A stretch of 64,000 nt of DNA. Origin: Methylomonas sp. EFPC3 (lineage in GTDB: Bacteria; Pseudomonadota; Gammaproteobacteria; Methylococcales; Methylomonadaceae). The stretch is taken from assembly GCF_029643245.1 (NCBI RefSeq), contig NZ_CP116398.1:1612001-1676000 (forward strand), written 5' to 3'. The notes beneath the pieces were generated by a model. It searched no databases. It was not told where the DNA came from and saw nothing but the letters and a program-made list of their open reading frames with translations. A program made the translations under genes and the position numbers. Numbering within the stretch: the stretch's first letter is position 1; every line of letters starts with the position of its first letter. This document shows positions 52,572-62,011 of this stretch, piece after piece.

Positions 52572-55500
52572 ATGTTTAGCATATTCATTAAAAGACCGGT
52601 CATGGCGATCGTGTTGTCGCTCAGCTTTCTGTTCATGGGCTTTTTGGCAATCCGTACCCTGCCCGTTTCGCAATTTCCGGATATCGCCCCGCCGCGGGTA
52701 ACGATTTCCTTGTCCTTCCCCGGTTCCAGCGCAGACGTACTGGTCAAATCCTCGCTGATTACCATCGAGCGCGCCATCAATGGCGTACCCGGCATGAAGT
52801 ACATCGTCTCGGACGCCACCAGCGCCGGCGAAGCGACGATACAGGTCTTGTTTGAGTTAGGCGTCGATCCGAATATCGCCATGGTTAACGTCAAGACTCG
52901 CGTGGATCAGGTGATGAGCCGCTTGCCGAATCTGGTGCGACTTGAGGGTGTGGTGGTCAACTTCGTCCAGCCCAGCATGTTGATGTACGTTAACCTCTAC
53001 AGTAAGGATAAGAACGCCGACCAGAAATTCCTGTTCAACTACGCCTACGTCAACGTCATCCCGGAAATCCAACGCATCTACGGCATCGCCCAGGCACAAA
53101 TCCTCGGCGCCCGCCAATACGCGATGCGGATATGGTTGAACCCGGACCGGATGCGCGCCTATAGCGTTTCGACCGAAGAAGTGATGGACGCGATCGCCAA
53201 GCAAAGCATCATTGGCCGGCCCGGACGGATCGGCCAAAGTACCGGTATGGCGGCACAATCCAAGGAATATGTGTTGATTTACCAGGGCTGGTACAACACG
53301 CCGGAGCAGTACGCCGACATTATTATCCGCGCCAACTCGGAAGGCGAAATCCTGCGCCTGAAAGACATCGCCAAGGTCGATCTGGACAGCGAGTTTTACA
53401 ACATTTATTCGGACAAGGACTCCTTCCCGTCCGCGTCCATCGTCCTTAAGCAAAACTACGGCACCAACGCCACCAAAGTCATCGAAGACGTTAAGGCCAA
53501 ATTGGAGGAATTGAAAAAATCCTTCCCGGAAGGCATGGACTACGAGATCAACTACGACGTCTCGCGCTTCGTCGAAGCCTCGATTCATAAAGTCTTGCAC
53601 ACCCTGGGCGAAGCCTTTGTATTGGTGACCTTGGTGGTATTCCTGTTCCTCGGCGACTGGCGCTCGACCTTGATTCCGATTCTGGCGGTGCCGGTGTCGC
53701 TGATCGGCTCGTTCGCGGTGATGTCCGCTTTCGGTTTGTCGATCAACTTGATCACGCTGTTCGCGTTGGTGCTGGCGATCGGCGTGGTGGTCGACGATGC
53801 CATCGTCGTGGTCGAAGCGGTGCATGCCAAAATGGAAGCCGAACACCTCAGCCCCTATACCGCCTCGCGGCAGGTCTTGGGCGAAATCGGCGGCGCCATC
53901 GTCGCGATCACCTTGGTGATGGTGTCGGTATTTGTACCCATCGCCTTCATGAACGGCCCAGTCGGGGTGTTTTACCGGCAGTTCTCGATTGCGATGGCCT
54001 CATCCATCGTCATTTCTGCTGTCGTCGCGCTGTCCTTGGCGCCGGTATTGTGCGCGATGATCTTGAAAAACAGCCACGACCAGCCGAAGCGTAAAACCCC
54101 GATCACGTTGTTCATTGACGGCTTCAACTATCTGTTCGAAAAAGTCACCGGACGTTACGTCAAACTATTGGATGTGGTGGTCACCCGTCGCATCGTTACC
54201 GTTGCAGTCTTGGCGGCATTCAGTTTTGGGATCTTTACCGTCGACAAAACCCTGCCGGCCGGCTTCATCCCCGGCGAAGACCAGGGCATGATCTACGCCA
54301 TCATCCAAACGCCGCCCGGTTCAACCATCGAGGTTACCAACAAAGTAGCGCGGCAACTGGAAGAAGTTGCCGAAAAAATCGACGGCGTGCAGTCGGTGTC
54401 GTCCTTGGCCGGCTACGAGGTATTGACCGAAGGCCGCGGTTCCAACGCCGGTACCTGCATCATTAACCTGAAGGACTGGAGCGAGCGCAAGGTTTCGGTA
54501 CAGGACGTGATTCGGCAATTGGAGGAAAAAACCCACGACTTCGGCGCGGTGATCGAATTCTTCCAGCCGCCGGCAGTACCCGGCTACGGCGCCGCATCGG
54601 GCTTGGCCTTCCGCCTATTGGACAAGACTACCGGCACCGATTACTTCCAGTTCGACAAACTCAACCAGGAGTTCATGGCCGCCTTGCGTAAACGCCCGGA
54701 ATTGACCGGCTTGTTCACCTTTTACGCCGCCAACTACCCGCAATACGAGTTGAAAATCGACAATAAACTGGCGATGCAAAAAGGCGTGAATATCGACAAG
54801 GCCATGGAAAACCTGGACATCATGATCGGCAGCACCTACGAACAGGGCTTCATCCGCTTCAATAACTTCTTCAAAGTTTATGTGCAGGCTTTACCCGAGT
54901 TTCGCCGCTTCCCGACCGACGTCTTGAACTATTACGTGAAAAACGACGCCGGCGAAATGGTGCCCTACTCTGCCTTCATGACCGTCGTTCCGCAACAAGG
55001 CCCGAACGAACTTACCCGCTACAACCTGTATAACTCGGCGGCGATCCGCGCCGAACCGGCACCCGGTTACACCAGCGGCGACGCGATCAATGCGATTAAG
55101 GAGGTTGCCAAAACCACCTTGCCGCAAGGCTTCGATGTGGCCTGGGAAGGCTTGTCTTTCGACGAAGCGGCGCGCGGCAACGAGGCGCTGGTGATCTTCG
55201 TCGTGGTATTGGTGTTCGTCTACCTGGTGTTGGCAGCCCAGTACGAAAGTTTTGTGTTGCCTTTGGTGGTGATTTGTTCCTTGCCGGCAGGTATTTTCGG
55301 CTCCTTCCTATTATTAAAAACCATGGGCTTGGCCAACGACGTGTACTCCCAAGTCGGCTTGGTGATGCTGGTCGGCTTGCTCGGTAAAAACGCGGTGTTG
55401 ATCGTCGAATACGCTGTGCAGCGCCAGGAGCAAGGTTTGTCGGTGCGGGAAGCGGCCATCGAAGCGGCCAAAGCGCGGTTCCGGCCAATTCTGATGACCT

Positions 55501-55748
55501 CGTTCGCCTTCATCGCCGGCCTGGTGCCGCTGGCATTTGCTACCGGCGCCGGCGCGGTCGGCAACCGCACCATTGGCACATCCGCCTTGGGCGGGATGCT
55601 GTTCGGCACCGTGTTCGGCGTGGTGCTGATTCCAGGGCTGTATTACATCTTCGCGAAATTGATCGAAGGCAAACGCATGATCAAACACGAAGACGTCAAT
55701 CCATTCACCGAAACCTATCACTACGGTACCCAAGATGCTGACGAATAA
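52572..55748 (+). CDS. RND efflux transporter, HAE1 family (MexF/AcrB type)
   Basis: Proton-driven trimeric pump of the inner membrane, 1058 aa, normal length. Starts MFSIFIKRPVMAIVLSLSFL; PDIAPPRVTISLSFPGSSA; transmembrane helix 4 GVVVDDAIVVVEAVHAKME with the paired Asp of the proton relay; GFIPGEDQGMIYAI after helix 7; LVMLVGLLGKNAVLIVEYAV with the conserved Lys. Exports hydrophobic compounds such as antibiotics or solvents; substrate not predictable. 21 bp after the adaptor. Confidence 0.95.
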   Translation: MFSIFIKRPVMAIVLSLSFLFMGFLAIRTLPVSQFPDIAPPRVTISLSFPGSSADVLVKSSLITIERAINGVPGMKYIVSDATSAGEATIQVLFELGVDPNIAMVNVKTRVDQVMSRLPNLVRLEGVVVNFVQPSMLMYVNLYSKDKNADQKFLFNYAYVNVIPEIQRIYGIAQAQILGARQYAMRIWLNPDRMRAYSVSTEEVMDAIAKQSIIGRPGRIGQSTGMAAQSKEYVLIYQGWYNTPEQYADIIIRANSEGEILRLKDIAKVDLDSEFYNIYSDKDSFPSASIVLKQNYGTNATKVIEDVKAKLEELKKSFPEGMDYEINYDVSRFVEASIHKVLHTLGEAFVLVTLVVFLFLGDWRSTLIPILAVPVSLIGSFAVMSAFGLSINLITLFALVLAIGVVVDDAIVVVEAVHAKMEAEHLSPYTASRQVLGEIGGAIVAITLVMVSVFVPIAFMNGPVGVFYRQFSIAMASSIVISAVVALSLAPVLCAMILKNSHDQPKRKTPITLFIDGFNYLFEKVTGRYVKLLDVVVTRRIVTVAVLAAFSFGIFTVDKTLPAGFIPGEDQGMIYAIIQTPPGSTIEVTNKVARQLEEVAEKIDGVQSVSSLAGYEVLTEGRGSNAGTCIINLKDWSERKVSVQDVIRQLEEKTHDFGAVIEFFQPPAVPGYGAASGLAFRLLDKTTGTDYFQFDKLNQEFMAALRKRPELTGLFTFYAANYPQYELKIDNKLAMQKGVNIDKAMENLDIMIGSTYEQGFIRFNNFFKVYVQALPEFRRFPTDVLNYYVKNDAGEMVPYSAFMTVVPQQGPNELTRYNLYNSAAIRAEPAPGYTSGDAINAIKEVAKTTLPQGFDVAWEGLSFDEAARGNEALVIFVVVLVFVYLVLAAQYESFVLPLVVICSLPAGIFGSFLLLKTMGLANDVYSQVGLVMLVGLLGKNAVLIVEYAVQRQEQGLSVREAAIEAAKARFRPILMTSFAFIAGLVPLAFATGAGAVGNRTIGTSALGGMLFGTVFGVVLIPGLYYIFAKLIEGKRMIKHEDVNPFTETYHYGTQDADE

Positions 55749-57171
55749 AATCAATGTTTTGCTAGTAACGGCCGTGGCAACGGCTATGTTGCAAGCCTGC
55801 GGTATTCCGGATATGACCAAAAAAACCGCGGATTCCCATTTGCCCGAGCAGTTCAAACCCGGCCTTGCCGATCAAACCAGTTCCGCCAGCGTGAAATGGC
55901 AGGCGTTTTTCGACGATCCAAATCTGCGCAGTTTGATTGACACCGCCGTCGCGAATAACAAGGAAATCAACATCGCGCTGCAACGGATCAGCATGGCCGA
56001 GAACGAAATCCAGGCACGCAAAGGCGAATACTTGCCCTTCGTGACATTCGGCGCCTCGGCGGGTGGCGAGAAGACCGCGCAATACACCCGCAACGGTGCG
56101 GTCGAGGACAATCTGACCCTCGGCAAAGGCCAGTCATTCCCGGCCTTCCTCGGCGACTACCAGTTCGGCTTATTCTCCACCTGGGAAATCGACATCTGGA
56201 AAAAACTCAGAAACGCCACCCAGGTGTCGGTGTACGAATACATGGCATCCGCTGAAGGCCGGAATTTCTTGGTGACCAACCTGGTCGCCGAAGTCGCACA
56301 TTCGTATTACGAATTGCTGGCCTTGGATAACCAGTTGGATAACTTGCGGCAGAATATCGCGATTCAGCAAAACGGCTTGTTAGTGGTCAGACAATTGCAA
56401 AACTTCGCCAGAACCACCGCATTGGCCGTTAAGCGTTACGAAGCCGAGGTCGCAAAAAACCAGGCTCGGCAATACGAGATCGAACAGCAAATCACAGTCG
56501 TCGAGAACCGCATCAATACCCTGCTGGGTAGAACGCCGCAACCGATAGAACGCACGTCAAATGGCTTTATGGATATTAAACCCAAAGCCTTGAGTGTCGG
56601 TGTGCCTTCCGAGCTATTGCAAAACCGCCCCGACATCCGCAAGGCGGAATTGGAGTTAAAGGCCGCCGATTTGAACATCGACGTGGCCAGGGCCAATTTC
56701 TACCCGTCGTTCGGCATCAAGGCCGGTGTCGGCTTCCAAGCGTTTGCATTGAAATACCTGATCAATACCCCTGAATCGTTGGCGGCGATGGTGGCGGGAG
56801 AATTGGTGGCGCCGCTGGTCAACAAAAATGCGATTACCGCCGAATACAAAAACGCCAACGCCAAGCAGGTACAGGCTGCCTACGACTACGAGCAAAGCAT
56901 CATCAACGCCTACGCCGAAGTCGCCAATCAAATGTCCAATATCGACAAGCTGGAAAAAAACTACCAATTGAAACGCCAGCAAGTGGATTCTTTGGTGAAA
57001 TCGATCGAAGTCGCCAACCAGTTGTTCATATCGGCCCGAGCCGACTACCTGGAAGTATTGCTGACCCAGCGCGATGCCTTGGAAGCGAAAAAGGAACTGA
57101 TCGAAACCAAACAACAGCAAATCAGCGCGATGGTGGATTTGTATAAAGCTTTGGGCGGCGGTTGGCTGTAA
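55735..57171 (+). CDS. Outer membrane efflux lipoprotein, NodT/OprM family
   Basis: 478 aa TolC-like channel. Lipobox at MLQAC near residue 22. Two coiled-coil repeats typical of the family, first MAENEIQARKGEYLPFVTFG and second KAADLNIDVARANFYPSFGI; SVGVPSELLQNRPDIRKAEL is the NodT hallmark. The start lies 14 bp inside the transporter gene. Completes the tripartite pump. Confidence 0.93.
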   Translation: MLTNKINVLLVTAVATAMLQACGIPDMTKKTADSHLPEQFKPGLADQTSSASVKWQAFFDDPNLRSLIDTAVANNKEINIALQRISMAENEIQARKGEYLPFVTFGASAGGEKTAQYTRNGAVEDNLTLGKGQSFPAFLGDYQFGLFSTWEIDIWKKLRNATQVSVYEYMASAEGRNFLVTNLVAEVAHSYYELLALDNQLDNLRQNIAIQQNGLLVVRQLQNFARTTALAVKRYEAEVAKNQARQYEIEQQITVVENRINTLLGRTPQPIERTSNGFMDIKPKALSVGVPSELLQNRPDIRKAELELKAADLNIDVARANFYPSFGIKAGVGFQAFALKYLINTPESLAAMVAGELVAPLVNKNAITAEYKNANAKQVQAAYDYEQSIINAYAEVANQMSNIDKLEKNYQLKRQQVDSLVKSIEVANQLFISARADYLEVLLTQRDALEAKKELIETKQQQISAMVDLYKALGGGWL

Positions 57172-57295
57172 CGGCTCATAAGCCCAATACTGCCGCCTAG
57201 CAGGCTGGTGAAAAACTCGCGCCTATTTTCCCTTACCCGCGGTTCTCGTGATTTTTTCGCGTTGAAATCAGTCATAAAATCGAGTTTCAACGGTT

Positions 57296-57319
57296 AGGCC
57301 TCTGTTTCGAGGCCTTTTT
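57296..57319 (+). terminator. Rho-independent terminator inside the IS left end
   Basis: AGGCCTC, loop TGTTTC, GAGGCCT followed by TTTTA: a 6-7 bp GC stem and a T run. Oriented to stop rightward transcripts entering from the efflux operon. Confidence 0.7.
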
Positions 57320-57364
57320 ATCCACCTGACGCCGTCTTTGGACGGTCTTCAGGCGCACTTCGCC

Positions 57365-58462
57365 CTAGGCGGGCGTAGCCCACGCCGGTTTCGGCGTGAA
57401 TACCAGTAAGTTCAGCAGCCGTGTCAGGTTGTACGCGGCAAAGCAAAATAAGGCTTGGCCTGCCACTTTGGCTAAACCCATGTGGCGGGTTTTGCGCAGG
57501 CCTCCGACCGTCTTGATCCAGCCGAAGGCCTCTTCGACGATTTTGCGGCGCTTGAGGCTTTGGGCATAGCCTTTGCCGCGAGCGGTGCGGCCATCGATGG
57601 CACTGCCGGTCTTTTTGCGGGCCACATGGGCTTTGATGTCTTGCGCGTTGAGTTGGTTGACGAACGCCGGTTGGTCGTAGCCTTTGTCGGCACCGACGCT
57701 GCCGCCTTTGGGCACGCGGCGTTTGACCATTTTTTGGGCGGCTTCGATTTCGGCGGTGCCGGTAGCTTGGGTGGTTTCGACATCGACAATCAGGCCGTTA
57801 CGGTTCTCGGACAGGGCATGGGTGATGTAGCGCAGTTTGGCCTCGGTGTATTCGCCTTTCTTGTAGAGCCGGGCTTCCGGGTCTGTCGTGCTTTGGTGGG
57901 TGGCGTTGCTGCGCTTTTCGCCGCTGAAGTCGACCTCGGGATTGCGGCCGGCGGGCTTATCCGGACCGCTACCGTCTTTTTTTACGAAGCTTTTGTGCGA
58001 GGCCCAGGCTTCGATCAGGCTGCCGTCGACACTGAAGTGTTCGTCGGACACCAGGTTTTGCCATTCCGCTATGGCCAGCACTCGGGTGAAAAATTCGCGG
58101 CTGAGGGATTCGGACAATAGGCGCTCGCGGTTGGCGCTGAATACCGTGCGTTCCCAGACAGTATCGTCGATGCCCAAGCCGACAAACCAGCGAAACAGCA
58201 GGTTGTAGTCCAGTTGTTCCATCAACTGTCGCTCACTGCGAACGGTATAGAGCACTTGCAACAGCAAGGCGCGCAGCAGTTTTTCAGGGGCAATCGACGG
58301 GCGACCGGTGTGGGAGTAACGCTCGGCGAACACGGCATCCATTGAGGCCAAGACGCCATCGACCAATAGCCGTAAGCGGCGTAGCGGATGTTGTTTGGGA
58401 ATACGGTCTTCCAGGCTGACATAGCTGAACCAGCTGTGTTGGATGGCATCGTGTCCGCGCAT
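57365..58462 (-). CDS. IS5-family transposase
   Basis: 365 aa DDE transposase with an N-terminal DUF772 helical region (SYVSLEDRIPKQHPLRRLRL; GRPSIAPEKLLRALLLQVLY). Catalytic residues: first Asp in FSVDGSLIEAWAS, second in VGADKGYDQPAF, Glu in VEEAFGWIKTVGGLRKTRH. No frame break, so probably active. Lies within perfect inverted repeats. Confidence 0.95.
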   Translation of the reverse strand: MRGHDAIQHSWFSYVSLEDRIPKQHPLRRLRLLVDGVLASMDAVFAERYSHTGRPSIAPEKLLRALLLQVLYTVRSERQLMEQLDYNLLFRWFVGLGIDDTVWERTVFSANRERLLSESLSREFFTRVLAIAEWQNLVSDEHFSVDGSLIEAWASHKSFVKKDGSGPDKPAGRNPEVDFSGEKRSNATHQSTTDPEARLYKKGEYTEAKLRYITHALSENRNGLIVDVETTQATGTAEIEAAQKMVKRRVPKGGSVGADKGYDQPAFVNQLNAQDIKAHVARKKTGSAIDGRTARGKGYAQSLKRRKIVEEAFGWIKTVGGLRKTRHMGLAKVAGQALFCFAAYNLTRLLNLLVFTPKPAWATPA

Positions 58463-58592
58463 TGGGGCATCTCCAAATTTAGGTAGCCTATTTTAACCGG
58501 TACCAGCAGTTATCGGTCTCGGATTGCTTGGCTTTGGGAGTTTTTCACCAGCCTGCTAGCGTGATAGAAAATGTCTAAATGTCAACCGATGG

Positions 58593-59039
58593 CTACTCTT
58601 CCGTACAAAGTAGCCATTCCTTTACCATCTCCAACAAATAATCGCTGGTGATATGTGGCTCATCCTCTGCCAAATCCGCATATTTGCGGAACCAAGAGGC
58701 GCACATCTGAAGAAACTCAATATTAACGGGCGAATTGTTGCGCATCTCCGATTGGAACTCGATGGCATATTCTAATAACCGTAAATCGAATTGTATTGAC
58801 TGTTCTGGTTGATAGGCTCGCCAACGTTCTCGATCCCTAGTACAAGAATAGCCTCTAGCAAGCTTTTTAATCTCCTGGTCACTTAGCCTAAACATCTCCC
58901 GGTGGAATTTTACGAATTGCGTGCGCCGTGCCAGTAAAGCCTCTTCTTCCGCATCCGGCAGCGGTGTCAAAAACCGCGGCTCGCAAATCGTCTTCAGGCC
59001 TTGATCGTGAAGAAAACGGTTAATGTTGGTGGGCGTCAT
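58593..59039 (-). CDS. Conserved small protein of unknown function
   Basis: 148 aa from ATG 59039; a TTG twelve bases before is in frame. Soluble, helix-rich and acidic: MTPTNINRFLHDQGLKTICE, PLPDAEEEALLARRTQFVKF, HREMFRLSDQEIKKLARGY. No signal peptide or recognisable domain. Lies right of the IS5 element in a lower-GC stretch. Confidence 0.7.
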   Translation of the reverse strand: MTPTNINRFLHDQGLKTICEPRFLTPLPDAEEEALLARRTQFVKFHREMFRLSDQEIKKLARGYSCTRDRERWRAYQPEQSIQFDLRLLEYAIEFQSEMRNNSPVNIEFLQMCASWFRKYADLAEDEPHITSDYLLEMVKEWLLCTEE

Positions 59040-59134
59040 GATGGGCGACAATTGGAAAGTAATTCATTCCTCAGATTACGCTTTCCACGCGGAGCCACTC
59101 GTTCTGAAGCGACCTAAAGTCTTCGGCAATTTGG

Positions 59135-59329
59135 CTACTTCGGCAGGCAGTTGCCTACGAGGCCATAGTTTTTAGCCGTTTCCAGGGCATCTACACATTT
59201 TTCTTTTGAACTGAACTCCTGCATCGAGACACCAACCTGGCGCTTATTCTGCGAAATCTGGGTTTGAGACATTGAGTTTGGATCCGGCCCAACAAATGTA
59301 ATGTAGAACAGCATTAGTACATATGACAT
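59135..59329 (-). CDS. Small exported-looking protein, 64 aa
   Basis: AGGAG precedes ATG 59329. Short hydrophobic start (MSYVLMLFYITFVG) then a polar part with two Cys (KEKCVDALETAKNYGLVGNC). The Cys pair near the end could form a disulfide. Not recognised. Confidence 0.6.
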   Translation of the reverse strand: MSYVLMLFYITFVGPDPNSMSQTQISQNKRQVGVSMQEFSSKEKCVDALETAKNYGLVGNCLPK

Positions 59330-59517
59330 GAATTGCTCCTGACAGGGGGGATGACAAAAGACACTTAGTCAGTTACGTCGTTGTAGGCGTTCGCGATAAT
59401 TAACGTAAACTTTGTGGCCGACAGATAGAGCTCATCGAAACTACCTGGGCTACACTGAGCTAAGAGATATAGGGTTTACAATCTGCCACATAAATATAAT
59501 CATAACAATATTAAATC

Positions 59518-60992
59518 ATGGCAACAAAGAAAAAAATAATAGATTATAACGAAATTTTCTATGACAAAAATAATGGGCTTCCTGATGAGATAACGAAAGC
59601 GGGCTGTATCGCATTAGCAAAACTCGGAAAAGATGCTTGGAATTCGTGGTCAAAAAACCACCCAGTACGATACGAAGATACTAATCAAGGCACAATAGCA
59701 AAAAACACAGTTGATTTTTCCGATTTTGATTTCAGCAAGTATTTTGAAGAAAGTGAGTCAAAAACTATAATACACATTGACTTCAAGGGGTTTGATTTCC
59801 GAGAAAGAGCTAACTTTTCCAATGCAATATTTTGCATACGAACAGATTTTTCCAACTCAACATTTGGCGAAGGGACAAATTTTACTGGCGCTGTATTTAA
59901 GGAAAATGTGTATTTTAATGATACAAATTTTGGATTAAATTCACGGTTTATAGGGTGTAAATTTTATGGGAAATCAAGATTCATTGGAGCTAGGTTCGAC
60001 AGAAACTCTTCCTTTAGAAACTCCTCATTTTCAAAGAACGCAAGTTTTATTGGAGCTCAGTTTGGTAATAGTGCAGACTTTCGCGACACAATATTTTTTA
60101 GTTTTACTAACTTTTCTGGTGGTCAATTTGGAACAGATATAAAATTTGATGACTCCATTTTCAAGGGTTCAGCAAATTTTACAGCTAGTGATTGGCCATT
60201 GATTTTACCTTATTACAAAGATATTGAAGACGCTAAAAACTGGAGTTGTGAGCATGGAGCGACTCCGGATAACTTTAGAGATATATCATTCAATGGCGTT
60301 GAATTTCTGAATCATGTTAATTTTTCTGATCGGATTTTTATAGGAAAAACGTCGTTTTCTTATTTAACAAATGACAATGTGCTAGATAAACCTTGCGTCT
60401 TTCGAAAAGCACCTTTGTTTTTTAATTGCAAATTAAACCAGAATATATCATTTTACGGTGCAATTTTCCCTGAGTCCACGTCAGGAAAAAAAATGATGAT
60501 ACTGCAATTCGTGCCTATAGAACCCTTAAACTTGCCTTTTCTCAACAACAAGCTCTACGTGAAGAGCAAATGTTCTTTCGTCTCGAATTGTCTGAAGAAG
60601 AGTTTCGAGCATTACCAAAACAAAAATTATTATTTTATTTATACAGAACGATTAGTGATTACGGCTTTAGCTTCAAGAGGCCGTTATTATTAATGCTATT
60701 TTCACTCATAGTGTTTTTAACATTTTATATAATATTGTATCCTGCGCCACCGTGCTTTTTATGGGAAGTAAGCTGTAAAATCAATTATAAATTAATTCAA
60801 TTTTCATTCTTGCAATCCGTACCGATACCTGGATTTGATAAATGGAGCGATAGTTTACGGGAAATCTTATTCCCAAAAGAAGGATGGCAAAGCCTTTTAT
60901 TGCCAATTCTCGTTATGCTGCACAAAGGTATTTCTTTATTAGCTGTTTTTTTGATTGGTCTAGCACTGCGCAACTTATTTAAAATGAAATAA
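59518..60992 (+). pseudogene. Pentapeptide-repeat membrane protein, frameshifted
   Basis: AT-rich gene, unlike its surroundings. Residues about 85-235 are pentapeptide repeats (RANFSNAIF, TDFSNSTFGEGTNFTGAVF). At a run of eight A (60486-60493) the frame shifts: one more A leads into NDDTAIRAYRTLKLAFSQQQ and ALREEQMFFRLELSEEEFRA, then FKRPLLLMLFSLIVFLTFYI and a second hydrophobic end to 60992. Together about 490 aa with repeats facing the cytoplasm and one or two membrane helices, a known architecture. Runs of eight or nine A also allow polymerase slippage, so the gene could still yield full protein. Confidence 0.8.
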
Positions 60993-61139
60993 TTGGTCAA
61001 GGCAGGCACGATACCCGTGCCCGCCTCCAACTTCAATCCTAGTCGGATCCTTCAGACCTACCGATTTGAACACAGCCCGCACCTCGTCCAAAATCGCTTT
61101 TTCCAGTTCGATGATCGTTACCGGGTCATATGCACTTTT
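60975..61139 (-). pseudogene. Possible gene remnant, leftward
   Basis: A frame open between stops reads AYDPVTIIELEKAILDEVRA then VFKSVGLKDPTRIEVGGGHG and ends shortly after. It looks like protein sequence but has no start codon and overlaps the pentapeptide gene's end. Not recognised; may be chance. Confidence 0.2.
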
Positions 61140-61194
61140 TTAAGCATCGCTAAATTACAACCCGTAAGGGTTGCTTCGCCGGTAGGCAACCGGT

Positions 61195-62001
61195 TCAACC
61201 GCCGCTCAACCGGTGCGGCCGCCATTCGCAAAAGCACGTATCCAGTTCCGGCCCGTCGCCACGGCCAAAAGCCAACGCCAAAACATGCTCCGGCCCCGGA
61301 TAGCTTTGCGCGAATTGCCAAGCGCGGGAATCGTCCGCGCTACCGGGATGGAAATCGATGGTTTGGTCTTCGCCAAAGACAAAACCAAAGCGGTCCAGCT
61401 CCTGTGACAGGCCGGTGCCCTGGGCTTTGATGTAGGCTTCCTTCAGGGTCCAGAACTTCAGAAACGCCCAATTCCGTTCCGCTGCCGGCAAACGCCACAG
61501 ATATTCCCGTTCGGCTACGGTCAGTACCTGGCCGGCCATCGCCGCCAGATCGCCCAAATCGCGCTTCGCCTCGACGTCGATTCCGCAATCCGCACCGCAA
61601 TTGACCACCAGCGCCGCCAATCCGCGCGCGTGGGACAGGTTGAAGCGGACATCGGCCATGCCCGGTTTGCGGACCAGTTCGGGGCGGCCGTAGCGATTGG
61701 CGGTAAACCGCAACTTGTCCGGTTCGGTATCGAGATAAGTGGCCAACACGAATCTGACCATGGCGTGAGCCACCAGATACAACTGGCGGTCGCGCTCAAA
61801 ATAAAACTTCCGCCACTTTTCCAACTCGTCCTTGGACAGCAGATTGCGGCAGATTTCCAGCGTCTCCGGATCGGCGAAACGCTCGGTCCAAGCCAGCCAG
61901 ACTTGCGCCCTCCCCTGTGTCGGCGGCGGAACCGGCGGAAACCGTTGCCTTAACTCCGCGAAATTCGGCAGAGCGCCAGACCCTGCGTTATCCATGTTCA
62001 T
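61195..62001 (-). CDS. 4'-phosphopantetheinyl transferase (Sfp type)
   Basis: 268 aa, the long Sfp-type. Motifs: FVLATYLDTEPDKLRF with RYGRPEL, VRFNLSHARGLAALVV, CGIDVEAKRDL (Mg-binding Asp/Glu), FLKFWTLKEAYIKAQGTGL. Converts apo acyl or peptidyl carrier proteins to holo form. Sits next to an outer-membrane barrel and a LolA-like gene, so may serve a polyketide or aryl-polyene type lipid pathway outside the window (inference). Confidence 0.93.
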   Translation of the reverse strand: MNMDNAGSGALPNFAELRQRFPPVPPPTQGRAQVWLAWTERFADPETLEICRNLLSKDELEKWRKFYFERDRQLYLVAHAMVRFVLATYLDTEPDKLRFTANRYGRPELVRKPGMADVRFNLSHARGLAALVVNCGADCGIDVEAKRDLGDLAAMAGQVLTVAEREYLWRLPAAERNWAFLKFWTLKEAYIKAQGTGLSQELDRFGFVFGEDQTIDFHPGSADDSRAWQFAQSYPGPEHVLALAFGRGDGPELDTCFCEWRPHRLSGG

Positions 62002-62011
62002 CAGCCGGCGC

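Larger units (their letters stand above)
57201..58555 (-). mobile_element. IS5-family insertion sequence, 1355 bp
   Basis: Inverted repeats CAGGCTGGTGAAAAACTC at both ends, flanked by CTAG at 57197-57200 and 58556-58559, a typical IS5 target duplication (YTAR). Contains one intact transposase gene on the minus strand. Inserted directly after the efflux operon. Confidence 0.85.

Noticed and set aside
52857-53846. Leftward open frame of 329 codons
   Set aside because: Antisense shadow of the RND transporter, rich in His and Asp as expected from reverse-complemented membrane codons.
60993-61430. Rightward open frame of 145 codons
   Set aside because: Overlaps the C terminus of the phosphopantetheinyl transferase on the other strand and has no protein-like pattern.
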